Shown: piece by piece, positions 17,341-26,030 of the stretch
How the letters are laid out: each line of letters opens with the position of its first letter
Position numbering within the stretch: the first letter of the stretch is position 1
Origin: Burkholderiales bacterium
GTDB lineage: Bacteria > Pseudomonadota > Gammaproteobacteria > Burkholderiales > SG8-41
Assembly: GCA_022841375.1 (NCBI GenBank)
Contig: JALHRQ010000001.1
Span: 62,001 to 126,000, forward strand
Direction: 5' to 3'
Length of the DNA stretch: 64,000 nucleotides
Program-made: the position numbers and the translations under genes
Notes under the pieces: model-generated
What the model was told of the DNA's origin: nothing
What the model saw: only the letters and a program-made list of their open reading frames with translations
Databases searched by the model: none

Positions 17341-18226
17341 CATTACGCAGCCGGAACTGCCGCGGCGCAGTCGCATAACGCTGTCGAAAACGGCGGGAAA
17401 AATAGGCTTCATCCTCAAAACCCACTGCTTGCGCCACCTCGTTGATGCGCAGCGTGGTGTGAGTCAGCAGTTCGCAGGCCTTTTCCATGCGCCGTTCAGT
17501 GACCAGGTCGACAAAGGTTTTGCCGGTTTCCTTTTTGATCAGGTGTGCGAGGTAGTTCGGTGACAGATCTGCCGCGGCAGCCGCATCCGTCAGTTGTATG
17601 CGTTGTGCAAGATGTTCGCGCACATGACGCATCACCCGCGCCAGCGCATCGCGACGGCTGGTGCGTTGGGCCTGTTTTGCCGACATTCCGAGCAACGCAC
17701 GCTCATGGCGCCGGCACACCGTGCCCAGCAACAGCAGCAGGTGGCCGCGGATGATCTCCAGAGAACCGTAACGGCGGCGCGCATTTTCCGCCTGCATGCA
17801 GCGGCAGGCTTCGGTGACCACAGCGAGGTCCTTACCGGTCAGCGAAAAATCCAGGAATTCCTGGAACAGGAACGGTGCGAGTTCCGGTGCGCGGGCCAGC
17901 GGCACGTCTTCGAGATCCAGCGGATCGACATCCAGTTCGGGCCGCAGGAAATGCAGGTTGAAGCTGAGGATGAAAAACCGCGAGCGCGGCGGATGCGGAA
18001 TGCGGTGCACCCGGTATGGCAATACAAAACTCAGATCGCCGGGCCCCAGCGGCCGCGCGGCCGCGGCAATGTGCTGCGTGGTCCGCCCGGCAAGATTAAG
18101 CTGGATCTGGAAATACTCGTGGCGGTGCGCCTCGGCAATGCGGGTGACGCTTTTTTCGTCGCGGATCGCAAAATCGGGACTGACGGCGCGATCCGCCATC
18201 GAATAGGTGCGGATCGCGCGCGTCAT
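17330..18226 (-). CDS. AraC-family transcriptional regulator
   Basis: 298 residues. An N-terminal cupin-like sensor domain (HRHEYFQIQLNLAG, LGPGDLSFVLPYRVHRIPHP) is joined to a C-terminal double helix-turn-helix (~195-292; LTDAAAAADLSPNYLAHLIKKETG, then INEVAQAVGFEDEAYFSRRF), ending RQFRLRNAKE. It starts 4 bp after the TctC stop, so it is cotranscribed with the transporter and lies directly upstream of the flavoprotein. It probably senses the transported compound and controls this unit. The 17-bp repeats overlapping its stop codon are a candidate binding site. Family secure; ligand unknown. Confidence 0.93.
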   Translation of the reverse strand: MTRAIRTYSMADRAVSPDFAIRDEKSVTRIAEAHRHEYFQIQLNLAGRTTQHIAAAARPLGPGDLSFVLPYRVHRIPHPPRSRFFILSFNLHFLRPELDVDPLDLEDVPLARAPELAPFLFQEFLDFSLTGKDLAVVTEACRCMQAENARRRYGSLEIIRGHLLLLLGTVCRRHERALLGMSAKQAQRTSRRDALARVMRHVREHLAQRIQLTDAAAAADLSPNYLAHLIKKETGKTFVDLVTERRMEKACELLTHTTLRINEVAQAVGFEDEAYFSRRFRQRYATAPRQFRLRNAKE

Positions 18227-18230
18227 GCCT

Positions 18231-19253
18231 TTACTGAATGTCTTTCACCGCTGCCTTGAGGATCGACTCCAGGTTGGCGCTGGCTTTCGCCAGTTCTGCG
18301 ACCTGCTTCTGCTGCAACGCGCCTTCAAGTGGCGCCACCGGACGCTCGCCCTTTTTGCTTTCCGCCAGCAGATCAGGATCTTTGAGCGCCGCAGTCACCA
18401 CAGCCCGGAAAGCCGCGACCGCCTGCGGATCCATGTTGGGCGGACCGATGTAGCTGCGATGCGTTTCGAGGATGGTTGCCATGGCCTGCACCGTAGCCCG
18501 CTTTGCCGCAGGCGCGATGGCTGTAACCACCGGGATGCCCGGGTAATCCGGGGAAGGCAGCGAGGTCACCATCAGGATCGGGTTTTTGTCGCCGGAACGG
18601 ATAGGGCCAAGCGATTCACTCCAGCCGGTAATGTGGCCATCACCATCGCCCTTGATCACGGCGAGTGAGGTATCAGCGTTGCCCTCGTATCCGGTCACCG
18701 CCTTGACTTTGAAGCCCAGCGCGTCGCCCAATACCGCCATCGTGTAGAAATCCTCGTCCGTTCCCTGCGAGGGGAAAACAAAAGGCCGTTTCAGCTTCTG
18801 CACGTCCTGGATCGACTTGATCGCCGACTTGCCGCCAACGGTCAGCACCCGTGGTTCGCTGGTGACGCGACCCAGATAACTGAACTTGACCGGATCGAAA
18901 GCCTGGGCTCCGGCACTGCCGGCCAGCGGGGCCAGGATCAGGGTCGAGACATTGCCGAAAAAAAGTTCGAGGCCGTTGGGCTTGACCCGCCAGACATGGT
19001 TGGCCGCCTTGAGCCCGCCGCCGCCCGGCATCAAAACGATGCGCACTTCCTTGGCGCCGCTGTGCTTCAGCAGGTACGGCTGCAGCATGCGCGCATACCG
19101 CGTATGGCCACCGGCAGCCCCGCCGGCGACATTGATGATAATGACCTTGTCCTTGTAAAAACCGGCAGCCTGGGCCAGCGCACGGCCTGCTCCGCCCATC
19201 ACCAGCGGCGCCATGGCGCCGGCAAGCATCAGTTTTCTGCGTGTTGTTTTCAT
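18231..19253 (-). CDS. TctC/Bug-type periplasmic substrate-binding protein
   Basis: 340 residues. A Tat-like or Sec signal (MKTTRRKLMLAGAMAPLVMGGAGRALAQA) precedes a TctC-family fold; VIIINVAGGAAGGHTRYARMLQPYL and the MPGGGGLKAANHVWRVKPNG region correspond to the ligand-loop segments of Bug receptors. The first Gly-rich loop deviates from the usual VPxxPGGxxD. It captures a ligand, generally a carboxylate, for the TctAB permease encoded just upstream (42 bp). A leading RR in the signal leaves Tat export possible. Operon context firm; ligand unknown. Confidence 0.88.
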   Translation of the reverse strand: MKTTRRKLMLAGAMAPLVMGGAGRALAQAAGFYKDKVIIINVAGGAAGGHTRYARMLQPYLLKHSGAKEVRIVLMPGGGGLKAANHVWRVKPNGLELFFGNVSTLILAPLAGSAGAQAFDPVKFSYLGRVTSEPRVLTVGGKSAIKSIQDVQKLKRPFVFPSQGTDEDFYTMAVLGDALGFKVKAVTGYEGNADTSLAVIKGDGDGHITGWSESLGPIRSGDKNPILMVTSLPSPDYPGIPVVTAIAPAAKRATVQAMATILETHRSYIGPPNMDPQAVAAFRAVVTAALKDPDLLAESKKGERPVAPLEGALQQKQVAELAKASANLESILKAAVKDIQ

Positions 19254-19295
19254 TACGTTGCCTCCTCCGGATTTACATTGATGATTACACCCGAC

Positions 19296-19805
19296 TTAAC
19301 TGAACAGCGGCGCCAGCAAACCGTGATACATCTGCATTTGCAGCGCCACCACGAACAACAGGTACATTGAACCGGTCAACAATCCGGCGTAAAGCAGGCT
19401 CTGCCACGGCCTGCAATAACCCGTCAGCAGGAAATAACCCGCGGTAAACAGGAACGCGGTTGGCATCAAGCCCAGAATGAATACCATCGCCACCAGTATG
19501 GCCACCATGCCATACGCGCCGGATTCGCTGCGCCATGCCGATTTTTTCTGCGTTATCCGTTCAAGCGGGGCTTCAACCGCAGGCATTTCAGGCGCCTCAA
19601 CCGAAATCATGTCGATCTGCAGTTCCTCGGTAGAGCCGAAGTTGTGCCATACAAGCTGGATCAGCGTCAGCACGATGCCCGCAACCGCCAAAGGCAAGGG
19701 GATCATCCGCGCCCGCGGACCGAAGTCCTGGCATAGCCAAATGATGCCGATGAACACCGCCAGCAGCAGCACGGAAGCTACATTCTCCTGGGCATGTCGA
19801 CTCAT
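19296..19805 (-). CDS. TctB-type small membrane subunit
   Basis: 169 residues with four hydrophobic segments (about 10-28, 38-56, 100-122 and 130-160). Short, poorly conserved four-helix proteins of this length encoded between TctA and TctC are TctB. The start overlaps the tctA stop as ATGA, indicating translational coupling. With TctA it forms the inner-membrane part of a sodium- or proton-driven tripartite tricarboxylate-type transporter. The central loop (~60-90) is acidic and cytoplasmic or periplasmic. The identification rests on position and topology as much as on motif. Confidence 0.85.
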   Translation of the reverse strand: MSRHAQENVASVLLLAVFIGIIWLCQDFGPRARMIPLPLAVAGIVLTLIQLVWHNFGSTEELQIDMISVEAPEMPAVEAPLERITQKKSAWRSESGAYGMVAILVAMVFILGLMPTAFLFTAGYFLLTGYCRPWQSLLYAGLLTGSMYLLFVVALQMQMYHGLLAPLFS

Positions 19806-21307
19806 GGCGCAGTCACTCCGGATGCAAGCTGCCGCTTCTTTCTCCGCCAGTTACGGATAAAAGGCAGGGCCGCAGTAATCAGGACAAACATCAGCATTGC
19901 CAGCGCAATCGGCCGATCAAGCAGGAAATCATTGCCGTACAGGGTCATCGAAATATGCAGGTTGCGCTCGATCATCACCGCCAGCACCATGCCAATGACG
20001 AAATTCGCGCGCGAGTACCGGTACTTGTCCATCAGGTAACCGACTACGCCGAATACCGCAGCCACGATCACGTCCTCGATGTGGCCGCGCGTTGCGTAGG
20101 CACCGACAAAACAGACCGACAATACGATCGGCACCATCAGATTGGCCTGCAACGAGGGCAGACGCGCCAGCCACGGCGTGATGCCGAGGCCGATGATCGT
20201 CACTGCGATATTGGCAATGACGATGATCCACACCATGCTGAACACCAGGTCGAGGTTTTTGGTCAGCATGTCCGGACCCGGCACCACGCCCAAACCCATG
20301 AAAGCCACCAGCAGGATCGCCATGCTCTCGCCGCCAGGAATGCCAAAGGCCAGTGTCGGCATCAATCCGCCACCCTCATTGGCGCCCATGGTCGCATCGG
20401 GTGCAATTACACCCTCAACTGCCCCTTTGCCGAACCGTTCCGGCGTTTTTGAGGTCTGCACCGCCTGCGCATAGGCGGCCAGTCCGGCGACGGTGGCACC
20501 GACACCCGGCAGCACACCGATCCACAGACCCAGAATGCTGGAACGCACCACCAGCCAGCGGTGCGTGATAGCGTCCTTGATACCCTCCATCACCGTGCTT
20601 TCTTCCTTCACCAGCGTGCGGTCGACAATCGGCACGCCCTTGATCGTCAGCTTCATCATTTCTGAAACCGCGAAAAGTCCGATCATGGCCACTGGAAACG
20701 AGATGCCGTCCATCAGGAAATCGCTGCCGAAAGTAAAGCGCGGAGTGGCGGTCACCACATCCATGCCGACGAATGCCACCAGCACGCCGAGCACGCTTGC
20801 GGTCAGGCCTTTCATCAACGAGCCCTCACCGAAGGTGGCTATCACCGTAAGCCCCCACAATGCCATGATCAGATATTCGCTGGGACCAAGAGCCAGAATG
20901 ACCGGACGGATCAGTGGAATACACAGCGCCAAAAAGAACGCGCCGATAATTCCGCCGAACAGGGCGCCAGTGGCCGATGCCGCGAGCGCACGCTTGGCCT
21001 GGCCTTTTTTGGTCATCGGGTAACCGTCGAAGCACAGCGCAAGCCCTTTCGCCGAACCGGGCACGCTGTACAGGATGCTGGTCACCGAATCGCCCCAGAT
21101 CGTCGCGATGTGTGCGCCGAGCAGCAGCGCCAGCGTCGCCGCAGTCTCGAAACCATAGGTAAACGGCAGCAGCAGCGCCATCGCCACCACACCGCCCAGA
21201 CCGGGCAGGATGCCGATCACCAGACCGTAAATGACGCCGAGGAACAAAAACAACACGGCCTGCGGGGTGAGCAAGGCCAACAGACCTGCGGAAATAGCAT
21301 CAATCAT
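19802..21307 (-). CDS. TctA-type large membrane subunit of tripartite tricarboxylate transporter
   Basis: 501 residues from the ATG at 21307 (MIDAISAGLLALLTP); a longer frame upstream is not supported. About 11-12 membrane segments. It carries the diagnostic motifs GVIYGLVIGILPGLGG near the N terminus and GVLPGVGATVAGLAAYAQA (~255), the inverted-repeat PG(L/V)G loops of TctA, and the conserved FGIPGGESMAILL. It is the first gene of the minus-strand unit and is coupled to tctB by a 4-bp overlap. It uses the TctC receptor to import an organic acid. Very secure. Confidence 0.95.
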   Translation of the reverse strand: MIDAISAGLLALLTPQAVLFLFLGVIYGLVIGILPGLGGVVAMALLLPFTYGFETAATLALLLGAHIATIWGDSVTSILYSVPGSAKGLALCFDGYPMTKKGQAKRALAASATGALFGGIIGAFFLALCIPLIRPVILALGPSEYLIMALWGLTVIATFGEGSLMKGLTASVLGVLVAFVGMDVVTATPRFTFGSDFLMDGISFPVAMIGLFAVSEMMKLTIKGVPIVDRTLVKEESTVMEGIKDAITHRWLVVRSSILGLWIGVLPGVGATVAGLAAYAQAVQTSKTPERFGKGAVEGVIAPDATMGANEGGGLMPTLAFGIPGGESMAILLVAFMGLGVVPGPDMLTKNLDLVFSMVWIIVIANIAVTIIGLGITPWLARLPSLQANLMVPIVLSVCFVGAYATRGHIEDVIVAAVFGVVGYLMDKYRYSRANFVIGMVLAVMIERNLHISMTLYGNDFLLDRPIALAMLMFVLITAALPFIRNWRRKKRQLASGVTAP

Positions 21308-21524
21308 GCGTATGCTCCGCTGCGTTCGCGTACCATGCGTAGTGAACAGCTGCCATGACCCAAATTCCTCCTTCGCTGTGGTTGCGGCCACCGCGCTGCT
21401 TTGACATCGCAGTCTTTAGGCAACCGAGGCGGCACTTTACCGCAATCTGTTGCGAAGCGGCCACTTCCCGCGCTACCGGATCAGCGCAGCACTAAATCAG
21501 TGCGCCTGCAATTTTGCCTCCGCT

Positions 21525-22022
21525 TCACAACAGGGCCGGTCGATTAACCAGTTCGTCCACATTGTCGGAGGCGCCAGGAAAATTTACAGCGAGCAGACGG
21601 GTGATGCGCCTGATGCCTTCAAGCAGACCGGCTTCGAACTGTCCGGCGCGGAATGACTGCTCTATCACCAGACAGATGGCTTCCCATTCCCCCTGCGTTA
21701 CCCGCGCGTTGATGCCGCGATCCGCGACGATCTCGATATCCCGATCCGCCCAGTTTATGTACAACAGCACGCCGCTGTTTTCTGCGGTATCCCAGACCCG
21801 CAGTTGCGAAAACACTTCCTCTGCGCGCGCGCGCGGACTTTGACCGCGCCACAAGGATTCCAGATCAAGACCGGCCTCCACGGCAACACAAAGCTCGCCA
21901 CGATGGGTTCGTTCGCTTTCCCTGACTGCCTCTTCGACACGGCGCATCACCGCCGGCGGAAACGTCCGGCGCGCGAGCCAGGGCGGCAACAGGAGATGCC
22001 TGAATAACCGTTTGATGTTCAT
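21525..22022 (-). CDS. TPM-domain protein, small paralogue
   Basis: 165 residues from the ATG at 22022, chosen because the preceding gene ends TGA-G-ATG. After a short basic, amphipathic start (MNIKRLFRHLLLPPWLARRTFP) comes a TPM domain (~30-150: RGELCVAVEAGLD, SGVLLYINWADRDIEIVADRGIN). No cleavable signal peptide or terminal anchor is evident. TPM domains occur in thylakoid phosphatase-like and YgcG proteins; enzymatic activity is not established for bacterial members. Together with the next two genes it forms a lemA-ygcG-TPM unit. Domain fairly sure. Confidence 0.8.
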   Translation of the reverse strand: MNIKRLFRHLLLPPWLARRTFPPAVMRRVEEAVRESERTHRGELCVAVEAGLDLESLWRGQSPRARAEEVFSQLRVWDTAENSGVLLYINWADRDIEIVADRGINARVTQGEWEAICLVIEQSFRAGQFEAGLLEGIRRITRLLAVNFPGASDNVDELVNRPALL

Positions 22023-22023
22023 C

Positions 22024-22896
22024 TCACCAGCTCCCTGATGCGCCGCCGCCACCGGAACTGCCGCCGCCACCGCCGAATCCTCCGCCGCCACCGAAGCCGC
22101 CACCGCCACCGGAAGACCAGGAACCGCCGCCACTGCCCCATGACCGCCCCGTAGCACCCCCGGCCAGTGAAATGACAAAAATGATCACAGCGGCGATCAG
22201 ACCGGCAAACAGGCTGGCGAACAGCATGCCCATACCCACCCCGACCGCGAGACTGATCAGGCCGGCGGCAGGAACACGACCGGTCAAGGGTCGCAGCATT
22301 CGTGTCAGCGGATTGGCAAAAATGAACGCGGCAAACAGCAGCATCGGATCAAACGGCAGCGATGATGAATTGGACGGCCCCTGCTGAACCGGAGGCGGCA
22401 ATGGTTCACCCCCTGCCACGCGCAGGATGCGCGACACCCCGGCGTCAATGCCCGCGGCAAAATCACCACGCTTCAGATGCGGCACGATGTCGTCGCTGAT
22501 GATGCGTTTTGCGGTCGCATCATTGAGCGCGCCTTCCAGGCCGTAACCGACCTCGATGCGCAGTTTGCGATCATTCTTGGCGATGACCAGCAGCACACCG
22601 TCATCCACACCCTTGCGGCCGAGTTTCCATTGCTCGAATGCGCGCACCGCGTATTCCTCGATCGATTCCGGTTGCACGCTTGGCACCATCAGCACGGCGA
22701 TCTGCGCCCCCTTCTGCTTTTCAAAATCCGCGAGGCGCTGCTCGAGCTGCGCCACCTTCTGCGCGGACAGCGTGCCGGTGAGATCGGTGACCCGCGCCTT
22801 CAGCGCCGGAACGTCCACGCCGGCGGCGGCCGCATGCAGGGCAAAGCCCAGCAGTGCGGCAACCATCCACGCGCGCCACTGCATCAGGTGATGCAT
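22024..22896 (-). CDS. YgcG-family TPM-domain membrane protein
   Basis: 290 residues. Signal peptide (MHHLMQWRAWMVAALLGFALHAAAA), then VPALKARVTDLTGTLSAQKVAQLEQ leading the periplasmic TPM domain (~30-170; KGAQIAVLMVPS, RKLRIEVGYGLEGALND). Two or three hydrophobic segments (~190-250) anchor it, and the tail is a Gly/Ser-rich low-complexity stretch ending in GASGSW, typical of YgcG proteins. It starts 3 bp after the lemA stop. LemA and YgcG commonly sit together at the envelope; their joint role is unclear. Family call secure. Confidence 0.9.
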   Translation of the reverse strand: MHHLMQWRAWMVAALLGFALHAAAAGVDVPALKARVTDLTGTLSAQKVAQLEQRLADFEKQKGAQIAVLMVPSVQPESIEEYAVRAFEQWKLGRKGVDDGVLLVIAKNDRKLRIEVGYGLEGALNDATAKRIISDDIVPHLKRGDFAAGIDAGVSRILRVAGGEPLPPPVQQGPSNSSSLPFDPMLLFAAFIFANPLTRMLRPLTGRVPAAGLISLAVGVGMGMLFASLFAGLIAAVIIFVISLAGGATGRSWGSGGGSWSSGGGGGFGGGGGFGGGGGSSGGGGASGSW

Positions 22897-22899
22897 GGA

Positions 22900-23565
22900 T
22901 TATTTGGTGGCAGGAACCGTGTATTCGTTGGCCGGGCTGGACGGCACGGCGGGCGTAGCGGGTGCAGGCGCAGCAGGCTTGCCGAAATCGACCTTCGGCG
23001 ACTTGCTGATTTCTTTTTCGTTCTCGACGGTGAACTGCGCCTTTTCCTTCATGCCGAACAACATTGCCGTGAGGTTGCTCGGGAAAGAACGGACGATGAT
23101 GTTGTATTCACGAACCGAATCAATGTAACGCTTGCGCGCTACGGCGATCCGGTTTTCGGTGCCTTCAAGCTGCGCCTGCAGATCGCGGAAATTGGCGTCG
23201 GATTTGAGTTGCGGATAATTCTCGGCGACCACCAGCAGCCGCGACAGCGCGGACGACAGCTCGCCCTGCGCCTGGCTGAAACGCGCAAAAGCCTGCGGGT
23301 CGTTGACCAATTCCGGCGTCGCCTGTATCGAGCCGACTTTGGATCGCGCATTGGTCACACCGAGCAGAACGTCTTTTTCCTGTGCCGCAAAGCCCTTCAC
23401 GGTCTCCACCAGATTGGGAATCAGGTCGGCACGGCGCTGATACTGGTTAACGACCTCGGCCCAGCTGGCCTTGATCTGTTCGTCGGTGGCTTGCAGCGAG
23501 TTATAGCCGCAGCCGCCGGCAAATAAGGAAAATATCAATAAAATCAAGACGTTAATTTTTTTCAC
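22900..23565 (-). CDS. lemA: LemA family protein
   Basis: 221 residues. A hydrophobic signal with a possible lipobox (LFAGGC, Cys 19) precedes the conserved LemA start NSLQATDEQIKASWAEVVNQYQRRADLIPNLV split over residues ~22-53, then a long alpha-helical bundle (ENYPQLKSDANFRDLQAQLEGTENRI). The Ala/Pro-rich tail is variable. It is the first gene of the lemA-ygcG-TPM unit. LemA proteins are membrane-anchored helical proteins of uncertain function, frequently linked to TPM proteins as here. Family call secure. Confidence 0.93.
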   Translation of the reverse strand: MKKINVLILLIFSLFAGGCGYNSLQATDEQIKASWAEVVNQYQRRADLIPNLVETVKGFAAQEKDVLLGVTNARSKVGSIQATPELVNDPQAFARFSQAQGELSSALSRLLVVAENYPQLKSDANFRDLQAQLEGTENRIAVARKRYIDSVREYNIIVRSFPSNLTAMLFGMKEKAQFTVENEKEISKSPKVDFGKPAAPAPATPAVPSSPANEYTVPATK

Positions 23566-23597
23566 CGACAGACTCCTCAGGCAGGGTAAACATTACA

Positions 23598-24383
23598 TCA
23601 GGTGGCGGCGGATTGAGCCGATTGCAAGCTTTGCATCGTGGTCACGGCAAAACAAAGATCTTCCCAGGCCTTGGCCTTGTCGGGCAGCGTGCGCAGGAGG
23701 TACGCCGGATGATAAGTCACGATCAACGGAATGCCGCGGCAATCGTGTACAACGCCGCGCAGACTGGCGATGCTGGCATCGCGCCCGAGCAGGTTCACCG
23801 CAGCGACCTTGCCCAACGCGATGATCAGCCTGGGCTGGATCAGTTCGATCTGTCGCTTTAAATACGGCGAGCAGGCTCCTGCTTCAGCGGGCTGGGGATT
23901 GCGGTTGCCCGGCGGGCGGCATTTGACGATGTTGGTGATATAAACATTCGCACCGCGTTTGATCCGGATGGCCGCGAGCATGTTGTCGAGCAGTTTTCCG
24001 GCCTGGCCGACGAACGGCTCCCCCAGCGCATCCTCATCCGCGCCGGGTCCCTCGCCGACGATGAGCCAGTCGGCACGCTCGTCACCGACGCCAAACACCG
24101 TGTTATTGCGCGTCTTATGCAGGCCGCAGGCAGTGCATTCGGCAACACAGGACTTCAGCGCAGGCCAATCCACAGCGGCTACGGTGGCTGCAGTGCGGGA
24201 GGAAGCTGCAATTGGAATCGGTTGCGGCTCTGCTGCAGTCAATATTTGAGCCAGCGGCGCGCCAGAGTCTACAACCGGTTCTAACACCCCTGGTGCCGCG
24301 GCAGCCGCGCGCAGCCGCCACAACGGGCTGATGCCCATTTCGCGCAGCATTTCCTCGCGACGCCGGTCAACACCCTCGGTCAT
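23598..24383 (-). CDS. Type 4/5-like [4Fe-4S] uracil-DNA glycosylase
   Basis: 261 residues. A variable N-terminal tail (~1-90) precedes the glycosylase domain. CTACGLHKTRN, KCRPPGNRNP and the later CSPYL supply the four cluster cysteines; GEGPGADEDALGEPFVGQAGKLLD is the uracil-binding/catalytic motif A region and VTYHPAYLL motif B, as in family 4 enzymes. It removes uracil from DNA in base-excision repair. ATG overlaps the rimI stop (ATGA), giving the usual tsaB-rimI-udg order of betaproteobacteria. Family 4 is favoured by the EPFVG motif. Confidence 0.92.
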   Translation of the reverse strand: MTEGVDRRREEMLREMGISPLWRLRAAAAAPGVLEPVVDSGAPLAQILTAAEPQPIPIAASSRTAATVAAVDWPALKSCVAECTACGLHKTRNNTVFGVGDERADWLIVGEGPGADEDALGEPFVGQAGKLLDNMLAAIRIKRGANVYITNIVKCRPPGNRNPQPAEAGACSPYLKRQIELIQPRLIIALGKVAAVNLLGRDASIASLRGVVHDCRGIPLIVTYHPAYLLRTLPDKAKAWEDLCFAVTTMQSLQSAQSAAT

Positions 24384-24844
24384 GCCAGTTTCCTCTCCAT
24401 CGTTACCGCATCCTCGCGCCCCTGATGCGCGGGATAGTACGCCTTGCGGATGCCGATCTCGGCAAAACCGTGACGGGCATACAACGCCCGCCCTGCCTGA
24501 TTGGACGCGCGCACCTCAAGATACAGGGTCACAGCGCCGCAGTCGCGCGCGAGTTGCAGCATGGCACGCAACAGCTCGCGGCCCAACCCGCGGCGCTGCA
24601 GCGCCGCGGCGATGCTCAAGTTGAGCAGATGCGCTTCGCCGGCGGCCACCATGGTTACGGCATAACCGATGACCGCACCGCGCTGTTCCAACACCTGGCA
24701 CTGGTAACCCGATGCCAGCGAATCGGCAAAATTGCCGCGCGTCCACGGGTGGGTGTAGACCGACTGCTCGATCGCCTCCACGGCATCGAGGTCGGCCTCG
24801 GTCATCAGCCGCAGCCGCGGCAGCGTTTCGAGTTGCGCGCTCAT
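24380..24844 (-). CDS. rimI: Ribosomal protein bS18 N-alpha-acetyltransferase RimI
   Basis: 154 residues from the ATG at 24844, which overlaps the tsaB stop as ATGA; the long upstream extension in this frame lies inside tsaB and is discarded. GNAT fold with the acetyl-CoA loop QRRGLGRELL (~80) and the RimI signature EVRASNQAGRALYARHGFAEIGIRKAYY near the C terminus. It acetylates the N-terminal Ala of ribosomal protein S18. Adjacent tsaB and udg are its common neighbours. Secure. Confidence 0.93.
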   Translation of the reverse strand: MSAQLETLPRLRLMTEADLDAVEAIEQSVYTHPWTRGNFADSLASGYQCQVLEQRGAVIGYAVTMVAAGEAHLLNLSIAAALQRRGLGRELLRAMLQLARDCGAVTLYLEVRASNQAGRALYARHGFAEIGIRKAYYPAHQGREDAVTMERKLA

Positions 24845-25512
24845 CGCTCTGCCGTTTTCAGCGCGACCTTGTCGCGGATGTACAACGGTGCGGCTTGGTC
24901 CGCCGTCCGGCCGAGCCCCGCTGCAAACACCGGTGCTGCCAGGCGCGCAATATTCCCGGCATGCGGATAAATATCCGGCCGCACGGTCACCAGCGCATTG
25001 CCCAGCCGTTGCCGCAGCACTTCGCCGTAGACTGCAAAACCGCTGCCGCAACCGGTCCAGCCATCACCGTCGGCAAGCGGCACCGCAACCGGCGCGCACA
25101 CGCGCGGCGCCGATAGCTCACGCCAAACGCCGTTCTGCTGTTCATAGGCAGCGTGATAAACCTCCTGCATCCGCGCATCCAGGCAGCAGATCACCCGAGG
25201 AGCATCACAAGATGCCGCCATTGCCTGCAAGGTGCCGATGCCCGCCACCGGCAGTTCGGATGCAAAAGCCAGCCCCTGCGCCACTGCGCAGGCGATGCGC
25301 AGTCCGGTAAACGACCCCGGCCCTTCGCCATATGCAATGCCATCCAGCGCCTGCAACTTCATTCCCGCCTCGGCCAATACGGCATCCACCATTTCCATCA
25401 ATAATGTCGAATGCGTCTGACCGGCTGCGGCAGAACGTTCCACGCATAAACCGCTGCGCCACAATGCGGCACTGCAATAATCGGTCGAGGTATCGAGGGC
25501 GAGGATATTCAT
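24841..25512 (-). CDS. tsaB: tRNA threonylcarbamoyladenosine protein TsaB
   Basis: 223 residues from the ATG at 25512 (MNILALDTSTDYCSAAL). Typical TsaB features: ILALDTST, HSTLLMEMVDAVL, the GEGPGSFTGLRIACA motif and the C-terminal AAPLYIRD. TsaB is an inactive paralogue of TsaD and scaffolds the TsaBDE complex that makes t6A37 on ANN-decoding tRNAs. First gene of tsaB-rimI-udg, divergent from the small membrane protein at 25643, leaving 130 bp for two promoters. Secure. Confidence 0.95.
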   Translation of the reverse strand: MNILALDTSTDYCSAALWRSGLCVERSAAAGQTHSTLLMEMVDAVLAEAGMKLQALDGIAYGEGPGSFTGLRIACAVAQGLAFASELPVAGIGTLQAMAASCDAPRVICCLDARMQEVYHAAYEQQNGVWRELSAPRVCAPVAVPLADGDGWTGCGSGFAVYGEVLRQRLGNALVTVRPDIYPHAGNIARLAAPVFAAGLGRTADQAAPLYIRDKVALKTAER

Positions 25513-25642
25513 TGGCAACACGGCTACGGAGAGTGTCGGATTGTAGCTCAGGCCAGGCGGCCTCCACCCTGCAGCGGGTGCGTTATACTGTGCAGGACAG
25601 GCTTCAAATCAACGACAAAAATCAAGGCGTTACACACCATTC

Positions 25643-25960
25643 ATGAGAGCGCTTTTTAACTTGCTGGGTTCATTGCTGGTCGGCGGACTGATTCTGCTCG
25701 GCATCGGCGGCGTTGCTTACCATCTGTTCCGCGAGGATGGCTGGCTGTCGAAGGGGCTTGGCGCGTTGTGGGAAGCCCATTACGAAGCACCGTTCATGAC
25801 GCTGACGCTGCTGATCGCCGGATTTCTGGTGTTCAAGGCACTGCACTCCGCCCAGATCGGCGGCAAGCGCGAAAGCAAAATACCGGATTTCGTATTGTTC
25901 TCGTTTATCGCCATCGGCATTTTTTTCTTCGGCCGCTGGTTGACCACCGGGCAAATCTGA
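25643..25960 (+). CDS. Small inner-membrane protein, unknown function
   Basis: 105 residues with three hydrophobic segments (about 8-27, 52-68 and 84-98). The first is LLGSLLVGGLILLGIGGVAY and the last VLFSFIAIGIFFFGR. The loop SAQIGGKRESKIPD between helices 2 and 3 is basic. I do not recognise the family. A TATACT -10-like hexamer lies at 25584-25589 and the codon use matches its neighbours, so it is likely real. It precedes ridA by 70 bp in the same direction and could be cotranscribed with it. Confidence 0.65.
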   Translation: MRALFNLLGSLLVGGLILLGIGGVAYHLFREDGWLSKGLGALWEAHYEAPFMTLTLLIAGFLVFKALHSAQIGGKRESKIPDFVLFSFIAIGIFFFGRWLTTGQI

Positions 25961-26030
25961 TCGTCCGCGGCGGACGTCGAACTTCTTTTGCGCTTCCTTT
26001 TTTGCGTCACCACTTCCCCGGAGCAAACCC

